Source: Acholoe squamosa
Taxonomy: Eukaryota; Annelida; Polychaeta; Phyllodocida; Polynoidae
DNA length: 64,000 bases
Assembly (NCBI GenBank): GCA_949317995.1
Contig: OX439049.1
Location: 64,841,247 to 64,905,246 of the forward strand
Direction: 5' to 3'
How positions within the stretch are numbered: position 1 is the first letter of the stretch; the number at the start of each line of letters is the position of its first letter. The notes beneath the pieces are model-generated. The model had not been told where the DNA came from. It was given only the letters and a program-made list of their open reading frames with translations, and did not search any database. Position numbers and translations under genes: made by a program. Positions 1-11,900 of this stretch are shown one piece after another.

Positions 1-1764
1 TCTCATTTGCAATTCTATCGCTATGGCACTGATCCCGACGCCAGAGGCACGTGATTTGTGTTCACAGGGCTGTTGAAACACAATCTCACATTTTCAAGCT
101 TCTTTTGAGAAAATCATACAATTTTCCTTTTAGAAATACCTAGTTGTGGAGATAATCCTCAGATGAAAAATAATCATCAGATAATCATCAAATAATCGTT
201 GTAAAAGAGAAAAAAATGTCCCTGACACTTTTTGAAATTCAATTAATCATTTCATGATTAATACCCGTATTCAAATGTTAATTTGTTTCAAAAATTTCTA
301 ATCTAAAGAATAAGTACCCTATGATCATTTGGTGTCCTTTTTCGAAAGATTCATTGTGTCTTAGAAAAATAAAATACCACTTACATATAGGTCTACACCA
401 AAAGGTAACCCCATCCATCAGCAAGACTGTATAGTCATCATAATAATCTTTAAATCTGGTCGTGGAACTATAACATTATCCTTACAACCACGATAGAAAT
501 GAAATGATCTCTAGCTTTTGAGACTCTTATATTGGTCCTTGAGACTCTCATCATAATTATTGTGACAATTATAAATGGTCCCCATTTTTACATGATTATC
601 GAAAATAGAAACACTTTTTCTCTACGACCATTTAAAGAATTATCTTTTGCAAAATTGAAAAAGGCCCCTGGACTGTCAGAGTCGTCATGGTTGGCTGAGT
701 TTATGGCTGATGGTGGTCCTCCCTGACCTCCCTGCTCTACCGTAGTTCCTATGAGGGGTTTGGGAACCCACTTAGGGATAGGATGTTTGCAGGTATTGCT
801 ATGATATGACGCCTGACATGAGTCACAAATGACTCTCATGATGGAAAAAACAAACTTGGCTGCTTGGCTGCTGCTTGTTGCTGAATGTGCTACAAACCCC
901 ACTGTGGGAAGAGAGTGTGAGAATCACTGGGTGAGCTGCCTGTTCTACACCAGATGGTGGTAGTAGTAGCGTCTGAGAGTCAATAGACAAATAGATCCCA
1001 TACCTGACATTTTCAACTTCCAAACGGACATGGGTCGGTATGATACACACTAGGGGGCAGTGAGTACCCAGTGACCCGCCGCTGAGGGACGGTCAACCAA
1101 TCATGGGGAATTACTGCCCCTACACATAGATGACAGGGGAAGACACTGACATGTTGTGCCTTATGCCACATGGGTTAGTATGTATAGCAATGTATTTAGT
1201 CAAAATATTGGCCAAATGCCAAGTTTCAAAGGGATTCTAGAAAAATATTGCGTGCCCAAATCAAAAACTACTGGCCATTGGACATCAGGTCAGTGTCTGT
1301 GTCAACCTCTGTATAATTAGGACAAAAAAAAGGTTTCCAGTCACCCAACTGACCTCAGCTAAAAGGTGCTGACCTTAGAATTTTTTTTTGATTTCTTTTA
1401 AAGATTTCTTTTCAACATTTTTCAGTTTTTATATCAACTTATCTATTTGAAATAAATACACACATTCTATCATCATTTTCCCTCTTTTCGTACAGGAAAC
1501 GATGCTTTCGAATGATAATCAGTGAAATCTAAGCAAAGTTTGTCCATATCCAACCTTCCAACCTCAAAAGTTTTGACTATGTTACTGGAAATCCAACTTT
1601 TTTTTGGCCTTACATCACCATACATTCATAACAACCCTAGGGAATGGAGTGTTCCCGATGGGTAGAAATTATAAGCAATATGTCTGTCGTCTCACTAACA
1701 CTGTATTATTACATCATAATGATGGAAGACTACGGACCTTAACACGTTGTGAGGCCTTTAAGTC
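1..1764. other. No recognised feature
   Basis: AT-rich DNA with short homopolymer runs. I see no exon with supporting splice sites, and no repeat structure. Confidence 0.4.
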
Positions 1765-1768
1765 TTAA

Positions 1769-1980
1769 CCCTTTAAGGGCCACTGATGCAATAATGTATC
1801 ATGGCCATTAGTTGTCAGGATGCACCAATGCATCATGCCGACCCTCCAGGACTCAATCTACCCCGTAGGGTCGGCATGATGCATGAATGTAGCCCTGGTA
1901 AGTTACTCATCACGGCTGCATTCATTCATCATGTCGACCAATGGGCTTGATGCATTAATGCATCAGCGGCCCTTAAAGAG
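1769..1980. mobile_element. Palindromic TTAA MITE, copy
   Basis: 212 bp with TTAA on both sides (1765-1768 and 1981-1984). The ends are CCCTTTAAGGGCCACTGA and the near-complement of the same. The interior has gcatgatgca-type repeats. Confidence 0.85.
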
Positions 1981-2259
1981 TTAATGTATAAAACCAGATG
2001 CAATGGAGAACTCGGCGCAAAATAATTGTTATTTGTATAGATCACACAAATTGTGTTTGGCGGCCTTTGTAGTGAGCACCATTGTGTGGAGGTAGTAGTC
2101 TTGTGAACACCAAGGAGTTATTAGGTACAGTTTATCACTCATGTATTAAGTATTATATGTAATATGTCTTACAGTACTTTAATGTCAATGGCTGTGTTAC
2201 ACTTAGATCAGACATCTACATTTCAATACACGTGCTAAACCAGGATAAGTGAGGATTTA

Positions 2260-2478
2260 CCATTTAAAGGCTGCTGATGCATTCATGCATCATACCCATT
2301 GGTCTTCATGATGCATGAATGCAGCTCTGGCAAGTAATCTGCCAGCTCTACATTCAAGCATCATGATGACCAAAGGGGTTGATACACAAACGGCTGAATG
2401 GTCGGCATGATGCACCAATGTAGTACTGGCAAGCACTCTCACCAGCACTTAATTGATGCATCAGCAGCTCTTAAATGG
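2260..2478. mobile_element. Palindromic TTAA MITE, diverged copy
   Basis: Ends CCATTTAAAGGCTGCTGATG and gcatcagcagctcttaaatgg. TTAA is present on the right (2479-2482) and TTTA on the left. Confidence 0.75.
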
Positions 2479-2482
2479 TTAA

Positions 2483-3210
2483 AGAAGTTTACACCAGCTA
2501 GGCCCCACCCAGCTGTGATCAATCCTAGAGAGACGATTGACATTTAGGGTTGGCCTGTAGGTGGGAATGGGGAAGGAGCTTATTCTGGTTGTGCGGTAAC
2601 AGGGGCGGATCCTGTATTTTGGAAACGGGGGGTTTAGCCCTGGGATCTATAACTGCATATACCAAGGGTTATCTGACCGTTACATGTACATGGTGCTGTA
2701 ATTTTTTTTAAGAATAATAAAAAAATGAAATGAAATATTTATATCATAATGTATAGTTTAAAGAATTTCATTATACCATTAGTAAATTCATGGTTATGTG
2801 AATGGGTAATGGGGACAGCCACTCATCTCTCCATAGAGAGTGAAAATGTAGCTCACATATAAGCAAAGGAGTTTCTGCTAAAACTTTTACTGCATTTGAT
2901 AGTTCAAAGTATGACGAATGGGGGTCACATCAAATCAGAGGTGAGCACATGGTGATGGGTTTGATATCAGTAACTTTGTATGTTACAGTTCACCAAGTTA
3001 CCAAAAGCCTGACTGAAATTGTGCACGCTCAAGCTCCAAGCAGTTCCTGTAATTGCATTGTTTTTGATAGGGGATAGGGCTGGTCCCTCAAGAAAGGTTT
3101 TGAAATATTGACGTCAAACTCCCTAGTTTAAGGGGTTTTGGGGCTTTTTGTGGCCTCAGGTGTAAATCTAGAATTTTTAGAAATGTTGTTTAAGGGGGTT
3201 TGGGATATAG
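2483..3210. other. No recognised feature
   Basis: Gene-free DNA between a MITE and the first 39-bp array; nothing I can support. Confidence 0.4.
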
Positions 3211-3678
3211 GGTTAACCATGCCCATTCTTACTGAGAGGAAAGATGAGGGGTTAACCATGCCCATTCTTACTGAGAGGAAAGATGAGGGGTTATCCATGC
3301 CCATTCTTACTGAGAGGAAAGATGAGGGGTTATCCATGCCCATTCTTACTGAGAGGAAAGATGAGGGGTTATCCATGCCCATTCTTACTGAGAGGAAAGA
3401 TGAGGGGTTATCCATGCCCATTCTTACTGAGAGGAAAGATGAGGGGTTAACCATGCCCATTCTTACTGAGAGGAAAGATGAGGGGTTATCCATGCCCATT
3501 CTTACTGAGAGGAAAGATGAGGGGTTATCCATGCCCATTCTTACTGAGAGGAAAGATGAGGGGTTATCCATGCCCATTCTTACTGAGAGGAAAGATGAGG
3601 GGTTATCCATGCCCATTCTTACTGAGAGGAAAGATGAGGGGTTATCCATGCCCATTCTTACTGAGAGGAAAGATAAAG
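3211..3678. repeat. 39-bp minisatellite, array A, 12 copies
   Basis: Twelve near-identical units with the core cccattcttactgagaggaa. Variation is almost only ttaacc against ttatcc. The unit is 13 codons long, so both strands are open, but there is no start context, signal or homology to suggest a protein. Confidence 0.97.
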
Positions 3679-3902
3679 TGTTAACTATATTTATTACACA
3701 AGTTCTGTGATTCTGAGTGCTTTTCCTGGATATTCCCATCCACATACCTGTCAATATTGCATGGCATGATGCATGCATCATGACCTTTGTAAGGTCTGCA
3801 GTTATCCGAGGATAACAGGCACCCAGTGCAGTTATCCATGGATAACATGCACACCTTACATGTCATATGTTACATGTTAAAATGTACAAAAATTATTATT
3901 GC

Positions 3903-3970
3903 CAGGGTAGGGGTCGAACCTGCAGTCTCCTGATCCGAAATCCCTATGCAGTGCGCCACAAGGACTGACG
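3903..3970 (-). repeat. tRNA-like SINE head (Arg-like)
   Basis: On the minus strand A-box-like TGGCGCACTGCATAGG and B-box GGTTCGACCCC are correctly spaced, with a tttcggat-type anticodon loop between. Downstream sequence is not tRNA-like, so a SINE head or tRNA fossil is likelier than a tRNA gene. Confidence 0.45.
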
Positions 3971-4505
3971 AGAATAGCTGAAGTAGAATTTGGTTAGGAG
4001 AACACTATAGCTAAGTCAGCAACATACCATATTTCCCCTTGTAAAAGCCTGGGTTTGTATTAGTACTACCTACTACCTACTAAGTGGCAAATTGACCAGG
4101 CCTTAACACGAGGATATATGGTACTGTTTGACTCGTTACTGACGAGAAACGGTGTGTGTTTGCCTGGTTAGAATGCTACACATAGGGAGGTTTAGCAGTC
4201 CCAAGCGTAGCACTGAGATGTAGAGGGGTAGAACGTACGTTCCTCACGTGAAAACCTCCTTTCCTGCATCCCAAATACGTAGGCCATTCAGACAGAAATT
4301 TCTTACATATCAGGATTGTAATTAAAGGTATATCTAACCACTTATCTTAGGCATGTAATGTATTGATTATGCATTGATACATTATTGATTTCCTATTCTA
4401 AATGTGATTTTTGTGAGGGTCATGTAAGGGTCATTAAATGGTGAGCTGGTAGGGCTTCATGCCTGACTGGGTTCTGCGCCACAGGGACTGACGAGAATAA
4501 CCAAC

Positions 4506-4553
4506 AATAACATGCCACTCCGGGGCTTCGCCCCCTTGTTGCATGTTATTGTT
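4506..4553. repeat. Nested perfect hairpin
   Basis: acaataacatgc and gcatgttattgt are perfect inverted arms; inside the loop ggggcttcgcccc forms a second hairpin. Possibly the tip of a foldback element. Confidence 0.7.
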
Positions 4554-4602
4554 AGATATCAGTCACGCGTCATGACATATCCATTAATTACTTGTTCCAT
4601 AT

Positions 4603-5009
4603 ATGCCCACTCTTACTGAGAGGAAAGATAAAGGGTTAAATATACCCATTCTTACTGAGAGGAAAGATAAAGTGTTAAATATACCCATTCTTACTGAGAG
4701 GAAAGATAAAGGGTTAAATATGCCCATTCTTACTGAGAGGAAAGATAAAGGGTTAAATATGCCCATTCTTACTGAGAGGAAAGATAAAGGGTTAAATATA
4801 CCCATTCTTACTGAGAGGAAAGATAAAGGGTTAAATATACTCATTCTTACTGAGAGGAAAGATAAAGGGTTAAATATACCCATTCTTACTGAGAGGAAAG
4901 ATAAAGGGTTAAATATGCCCATTCTTACTGAGAGGAAAGATAAAGGGTTAAATATACCCATTCTTACTGAGAGGAAAGATAAAGGGTTAAATATGCCCAT
5001 TCTTACTGG
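4603..5009. repeat. 39-bp minisatellite, array B, about 10.5 copies
   Basis: Same core as array A (cccattcttactgagaggaa) but with a different fixed linker (gataaagggttaaatata). The two arrays are sisters that homogenised separately. Confidence 0.97.
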
Positions 5010-5434
5010 TTTGTTTTACTGAAAATAAGCATGGTGTACAAGAAGAACATCAAGAATGGTTGTTACATGGCAACTGGGGATTTGTTACAAGTCAAATTTA
5101 GCTCCTAGCATTGCCTCAAGTTCATTTGGAATTTTTCTTTTTGCTTACTTAGGTATCTACACTGTCTAAGCCACCGTCAAATTAATGACAGAATCTTCGT
5201 CCCAAAGTTGCCAGAGATCCGGCCTTATTTTCACAAAGATGTCACTATTTTCACAGATATCCCTTGAATCACCCCACTGCCACCTGGGACTTCTTGTAAA
5301 ATCTACACTGGCTCCATACTATATATGATTATGGTGGTTGACTCTACAGTTTTACGAGGATCTCTGGTAGATTAAACAGTTATTTTTCACAGTGTAGCTA
5401 ACTATGAGAGCTTACAGCTTGACATTAAACCCAT
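5010..5434. other. Gene-free DNA with an interspersed-repeat fragment
   Basis: 5170-5260 matches 22400-22515. No gene seen. Confidence 0.4.
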
Positions 5435-5805
5435 GTCCTTTTGATGGTGGTCTGCCTCTTAGCGAGCGTTATTTCCATGTCCTTTTGGTGGCGGTTTGGC
5501 GAGTGTTATTTCCATGTACTGTTGGTGGCAGTTTTAGCCTGCATTATTTCCATGTCCTTTTGATGGCTCTTAGCGAGCGTTATTTCCATTTACTTTTGGT
5601 GAAGGTTTGCCTCTCGACAGGTGTCATTTCCATGTCCTTTTGATGACAATTTGTCTATTAGTGAGCATTATTTCCATGTCCTATTGGTGGTGTTTTGCCT
5701 CTTAGTGAGCATTATTTCCATGTAGAAATGATGGTTTGCCTTTTGGCAGGCATGCTTTCCATGTACTTTTGATGGTTTGCCTTTTAGCGAGCGTTATTTC
5801 CACAC
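5435..5805. repeat. Degenerate 38-46 bp tandem repeat covering the iGluR C-terminal codons and 3' UTR
   Basis: About nine imperfect copies of a unit with the core gcgttatttccatgt and cttttgatggtttgcc. The unit nearest M4 is coding (VEITLAKRQTIK). The next two supply the remaining tail and stop, and the rest lie 3' of the stop. Unit length is not a fixed multiple of three, so the reading frame shifts between copies. Confidence 0.75.
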
Positions 5806-5978
5806 ATAGAATAACGAGTGCCACCCCCAGACAGCCGATAATGATAGAGTAGAAGAGCTGCATGTGAGAGACAGTGATGATACCCGACTCATAGTTTATG
5901 TTCTGGTTACAGTGGGAGCGCAGGAAGTTCTTCTGTTTCCAGTATTTATACAGACCGTGCTGTGCCATGTACATCAAC
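5702..5978 (-). CDS. iGluR exon 13 (M4, C-terminal tail, stop)
   Basis: Acceptor ttttcaccttcag. Encodes from codon 561 to the stop at 5702-5704. LMYMAQHGLYKYWKQKNF is the helix before M4; M4 is QLFYSIIIGCLGVALVILCV (601-620). The last 30 or so residues come from the degenerate repeat at 5435-5805, and the stop falls inside a repeat unit. Confidence 0.9.
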
Positions 5979-8900
5979 CTGAAGGTGAAAATAAACTGTA
6001 AAGAATAACAGATCATTATCAACAGGAGTGAGGAAGTAACTGCATAGGCTGATGATTTGGGTGGAAAAGTAATTTCCCTCAAAAATCAATCAGGATTCTA
6101 GATGTACTCTCATCCCATAATCTAGCTTATATTTGAAGAAATCATATGCTTTTTGCTGCTTCAATTTGAAGTGCAAGCTATAATTCTACCAATAATTATA
6201 ATAGCCACTGTAAAAAACCTCCACCTGGGCATATTGCACACCCTTTCATGGATCCTCATCAAAAAGCATTTATAGTCTACTATCCCCTTAATATAATGTT
6301 TTCGCATTGTTTGAAACATAATTAAACCAAAGTTGAAATGTTAAGAAAACTGTATGATGTCACTTTAATGCATGATTCCACAGTAAGAATGATATACATA
6401 CTCCTTAGAGAATAATGGTTCATATGGAGAGCCTTTAGGTAGCGCTATGCCATAACCAGATGGTAAATACTCCTCTGGTACAATGCTCCAGTCACACCGT
6501 CCTAACTGGTACAACTGCTGCATGGCACCCGTCTTGTCACCTACAACACAAACATACAGTAACTGGTATACCTGCTGTATGGCACCCGTCTTGTCACCTA
6601 CAATACATACATACAGTAACTGGTACAACTGCTGCACGGCACCCGTCTTGTCACCTACAATACAAACATACAGTAACTGGTACAACTGCTGCACGGCACC
6701 CGTCTTGTCACCTACAACACAAACATACAGTAACTGGTACAACTGCTACACGGCACCCGTCTTGTCACCTACAATACATACATACAGTAACTGGTACAAC
6801 TGCTACATGGCACCCGTCTTGTCACCTACAACACAAACATACAGTAACTGGTACAACTGCTGCACGGCACCCGTCTTGTCACCTACAATACATACATACA
6901 GTAACTGGTACAACTGCTACATGGCACCCGTCTTGTCACCTACAATACAAACATACAGTAACTGGTACAACTGCTACACGGCACCCGTCTTGTCACCTAC
7001 AACACAAACATACAGTAACTGGTACAACTGCTGCACGGCACCCGTCTTGTCACCTACAATACAAACATACAGTAACTGGTACAACTGCTGCATGGCACCC
7101 GTCTTGTCACCTACAATACAAACATACAGTAACTGGTATACCTGCTACATGGCACCCGTCTTGTCACCTACAATACAAACATACAGTAACTGGTATACCT
7201 GCTACATGGCACCCGTCCTGTCACCTACAACACAAACATACAGTAACTGGTATACCTGCTGCATGGCACCCGTCTTGTCACCTACAATACATACATACAG
7301 TAACTGGTACAACTGCTACACAGCACCCGTCTTGTCACCTACAATACATACATACAGTAACTGGTACAACTGCTGCATGGCACCCGTCTTGTCACCTACA
7401 ATACAAACATACAGTAACTGGTACAACTGCTGCATGGCACCCGTCTTGTCACCTACAATACAAACATACAGTAACTGGTACAACTGCTGCACGGCACCCG
7501 TCTTGTCACCTACAATACAAACATACAGTGACTGGTACAACTGCTGCACGGCACCCGTCTTGTCACCTACAATACAAACATACAGTAACTGGTATACCTG
7601 CTGCATGGCACCCGTCTTGTCACCTACAATACATACATACAGTAACTGGTATACCTGCTACATGGCACCCGTCTTGTCACCTACAATACAAACATACAGT
7701 AACTGGTATACCTGCTACATGGCACCCGTCTTGTCACCTACAACACAAACATACAGTAACTGGTACAACTGCTACACGGCACCCGTCTTGTCACCTACAA
7801 TACAAACATACAGTAACTGGTATACCTGCTACATGGCACCCGTCCTGTCACCTACAACACAAACATACAGTAACTGGTACAACTGCTGCACGGCACCCGT
7901 CTTGTCACCTACAATACAAACATACAGTAACTGGTATACCTGCTACATGGCACCCGTCCTGTCACCTACAACACAAACATACAGTAACTGGTACAACTGC
8001 TGCACGGCACCCGTCTTGTCACCTACAATACAAACATACAGTAACTGGTATACCTGCTGCATGGCACCCGTCTTGTCACCTACAATACATACATACAGTA
8101 ACTGGTATACCTGCTACATGGCACCCGTCCTGTCACCTACAATACAAACATACAGTGACTGGTACAACTGCTGCACGGCACCCGTCTTGTCACCTACAAT
8201 ACAAACATACAGTACCTGTTATACCTGCTGCATGGCACCCGTCCTGTCACCTACAACACAAACATACAGTAACTGGTATACCTGCTGCATGGCACCCGTC
8301 TTGTCACCTACAATACATACATACAGTAACTGGTATACCTGCTACATGGCACCCGTCCTGTCACCTACAATACAAACATACAGTGACTGGTACAACTGCT
8401 GCACGGCACCCGTCTTGTCACCTACAATACAAACATACAGTAACTGGTACAACTGCTACATGGCACCCGTTTTGTCACCTACAATACAAACATACAGTAA
8501 CTGGTATACCTGCTGCACGGTACCCGTCTTGTCACCTACAATACAAACATACAGTAACTGGTACAACTGCTGCACGGCACCCGTCTTGTCACCTACAATA
8601 CAAACATACAGTAACTGGTACAACTGCTGCACAGCACCCGTCTTGTCACCTACAACACAAACATACAGTAACTGGTATACCTGCTGCACGGCACCCGTCT
8701 TGTCACCTACAACACAAACATACAGTAACTGGTATACCTGCTACATGGCACCCGTCTTGTCACCTACAATACAAACATACAGTAACTGGTACAACTGCTG
8801 CACGGCACCCGTCTTGTCACCTACATCACAAACATACAGTAACTGGTATACCTCCTACATGGCACCCGTCTTGTCACCTACAATACAAACATACAGTAAC

Positions 8901-11900
8901 TGGTATACCTGCTGCACAGCACCCGTCTTGTCACCTACAACACAAACATACAGTAACTGGTACAACTGCTGCACGGCACCCGTCTTGTCACCTACAATAC
9001 AAACATACAGTAACTGGTATACCTGCTAAATGGCACCCGTCTTGTCACCTACAATACAAACATACAGTAACTGGTACAACTGCTGCACGGCACCCGTCTT
9101 GTCACCTACAATACAAACATACAGTAACTGGTACAACTGCTGCACGGCACCCGTCTTGTCACCTACAATACAAACATACAGTAACTGGTATACCTGCTAC
9201 ACGGCACCCGTCTTGTCACCTACAATACAAACATACAGTAACTGGTACAACTGCTGCACAGCACCCGTCTTGTCACCTACAACACAAACATACAGTACCT
9301 GGTATACCTGCTGCACGGCACCCGTCTTGTCACCTACAATACATACATACAGTAACTGGTATACCTGCTGCATGGCACCCGTCTTGTCACCTACAACACA
9401 AACATACAGTAACTGGTACAACTGCTACACGGCACCCGTCCTGTCACCTACAATACAAACATACAGTAACTGGTACAACTGCTGCACGGCACCCGTCTTG
9501 TCACCTACAATACAAACATACAGTAACTGGTACAACTGCTGCACGGCACCCGTCTTGTCACCTACAACACAAACATACAGTAACTGGTACAACTGCTGCA
9601 CGGCACCCGTCTTGTCACCTACAATACAAACATACAGTACCTGGTATACCTGCTACATGGCACCCGTCTTGTCACCTACAATACAAACATACAGTAACTG
9701 GTACAACTGCTACACGGCACCCGTCTTGTCACCTACAATACAAACATACAGTAACTGGTACAACTGCTACACGGCACCCGTCTTGTCACCTACAATACAA
9801 ACATACAGTAACTGGTACAACTGCTGCACGGCACCCGTCTTGTCACCTACAACACAAACATACAGTACCTGGTATACCTGCTGCACGGCACCCGTCTTGT
9901 CACCTACAATACAAACATACAGTAACTGGTAAACCTGCTGCACGGCACCCGTCTTGTCACCTACATTACAAACATACAGTAACTGGTATACCTGCTACAT
10001 GGCACCCGTCTTGTCACCTACAATACAAACATACAGTAACTGGTAAACCTGCTGCACGGCACCCGTCTTGTCACCTACAATACAAACATAGAGTAACTGG
10101 TACAACTGCTGCACGGCACCCGTCTTGTCACCTACAATTCAAACATACAGTAACTGGTATACCTGCTACATGGCACCCGTCTTGTCACCTACATTACAAA
10201 CATACAGTAACTGGTACAACTGCTACATGGCACCCGTCTTGTCACCTACAATACATTCATACAGTAACTGGTACAACTGCTGCACGGCACCCGTCTTGTC
10301 ACCTACAATACAAACATACAGTAACTGGTACAACTGCTGCACGGCACCCGTTTTGTCACCTACAATACATACATACAGTAAATGGTACAACTGCTGCACG
10401 GCACCCGTCTTGTCACCTACAATACATACATACAGTAACTGGTACAACTGCTGCACAGCACCCGTCTTGTCACCTACAATACATACATACAGTATCTGGT
10501 ACAACTGCTACATGGCACCCGTCTTGTCACCTACAATACAAACATACAGTACCTGGTATACCTGCTGCATGGCACCCGTCTTGTCACCTACAATACATAC
10601 ATACAGTAACTGGTACAACTGCTCCACGGCACCCGTCTTGTCACCTACAATACAAACATACAGTAACTGGTACAACTGCTGCACGGCACCCGTCTTGTCA
10701 CCTACAATACATACATACAGTAACTGGTACAACTGCTGCACAGCACCCGTCTTGTCACCTACAATACAAACATACAGTAACTGGTACAACTGCTGCACGG
10801 CACCCGTCTTGTCACCTACAACACAAACATACAGTAACTGGTATACCTGCTACATGGCACCCGTCTTGTCACCTACAACACAAACATACAGTAACTGGTA
10901 TACCTGCTACATGGCACCCGTCTTGTCACCTACAACACAAACATACAGTAACTGGTATACCTGCTACATGGCACCCATCTTGTCACCTACAACACAAACA
11001 TACAGTAACTGGTACAACTGCTGCACAGCACCCGTCTTGTCACCTACAATACAAACATACAGTAACTGGTACAACTGCTGCACGGCACCCGTCTTGTCAC
11101 CTACAATACAAACATACAGTAACTGGTATACCTGCTGCATGGCACCCGTCTTGTCACCTACAATACATACATACAGTAACTGGTACAACTGCTGCACGGC
11201 ACCCGTCTTGTCACCTACAATGCAAACATACAGTAACTGGTATACCTGCTGCACGGCACCCGTCTTGTCACCTACAATACAAACATACAGTAACTGGTAC
11301 AACTGCTGCACGGCACCCGTCTTGTCACCTACAATACAAACATACAGTAACTGGTACAACTGCTGCACGGCACCCGTCTTGTCACCTACAATACATACAT
11401 ACAGTAACTGGTATACCTGCTACATGGCACCCGTCTTGTCACCTACAATACAAACATACAGTAACTGGTACAACTGCTGCACGGCACCCGTCTTGTCACC
11501 TACAATACAAACATACAGTAACTGGTACAACTGCTGCACGGCACCCGTCTTGTCACCTACAATACAAACATACAGTAACTGGTACAACTGCTGCACGGCA
11601 CCCGTCTTGTCACCTACAATACAAACATACAGTAACTGGTACAACTGCTGCACGGCACCCGTCTTGTCACCTACAATACAAACATACAGTAACTGGTACT
11701 TGTCTCCTGCTAATTTATTAATTTAGATTCCTTTGCCATTACTTAGAAATTGTGAAATTAAGCTCTTTTTCCTATTTTGGGGTTTCTTGTGCTTTTGCCA
11801 CCAGATAGTCTCAAAAATCCCAGCCTGTGATTGGATGAAACCAGTCAGCTGACCAGCCAGCCAGCAGCCAGCACAGCCCTGGGCTGTATATAAGCAGCAG

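Larger units (their letters stand above)
3679..4602. other. Spacer between the two 39-bp arrays (SINE-like head, hairpin)
   Basis: Holds a tRNA-like head at 3903-3970 and a strong hairpin at 4506-4553. The words ccacaaggactgacgagaat (3955) and ccacagggactgacgagaat (4480) form a direct repeat. Confidence 0.6.

Noticed and set aside
3128-5022. Open frames on both strands of the 39-bp arrays (GLSMPILTERKDE, FLSVRMGMDNPSS)
   Set aside because: Both strands are open, as expected for a 13-codon unit. Not a plausible gene.
6460-11721. Very long plus-strand open frame of 1753 codons (TVTGTTAARHPSCHLQYKH repeats)
   Set aside because: It is the reverse strand of the splice-acceptor minisatellite. Openness follows from the 57-bp unit being a multiple of three; no signal, domain or unique sequence supports translation.
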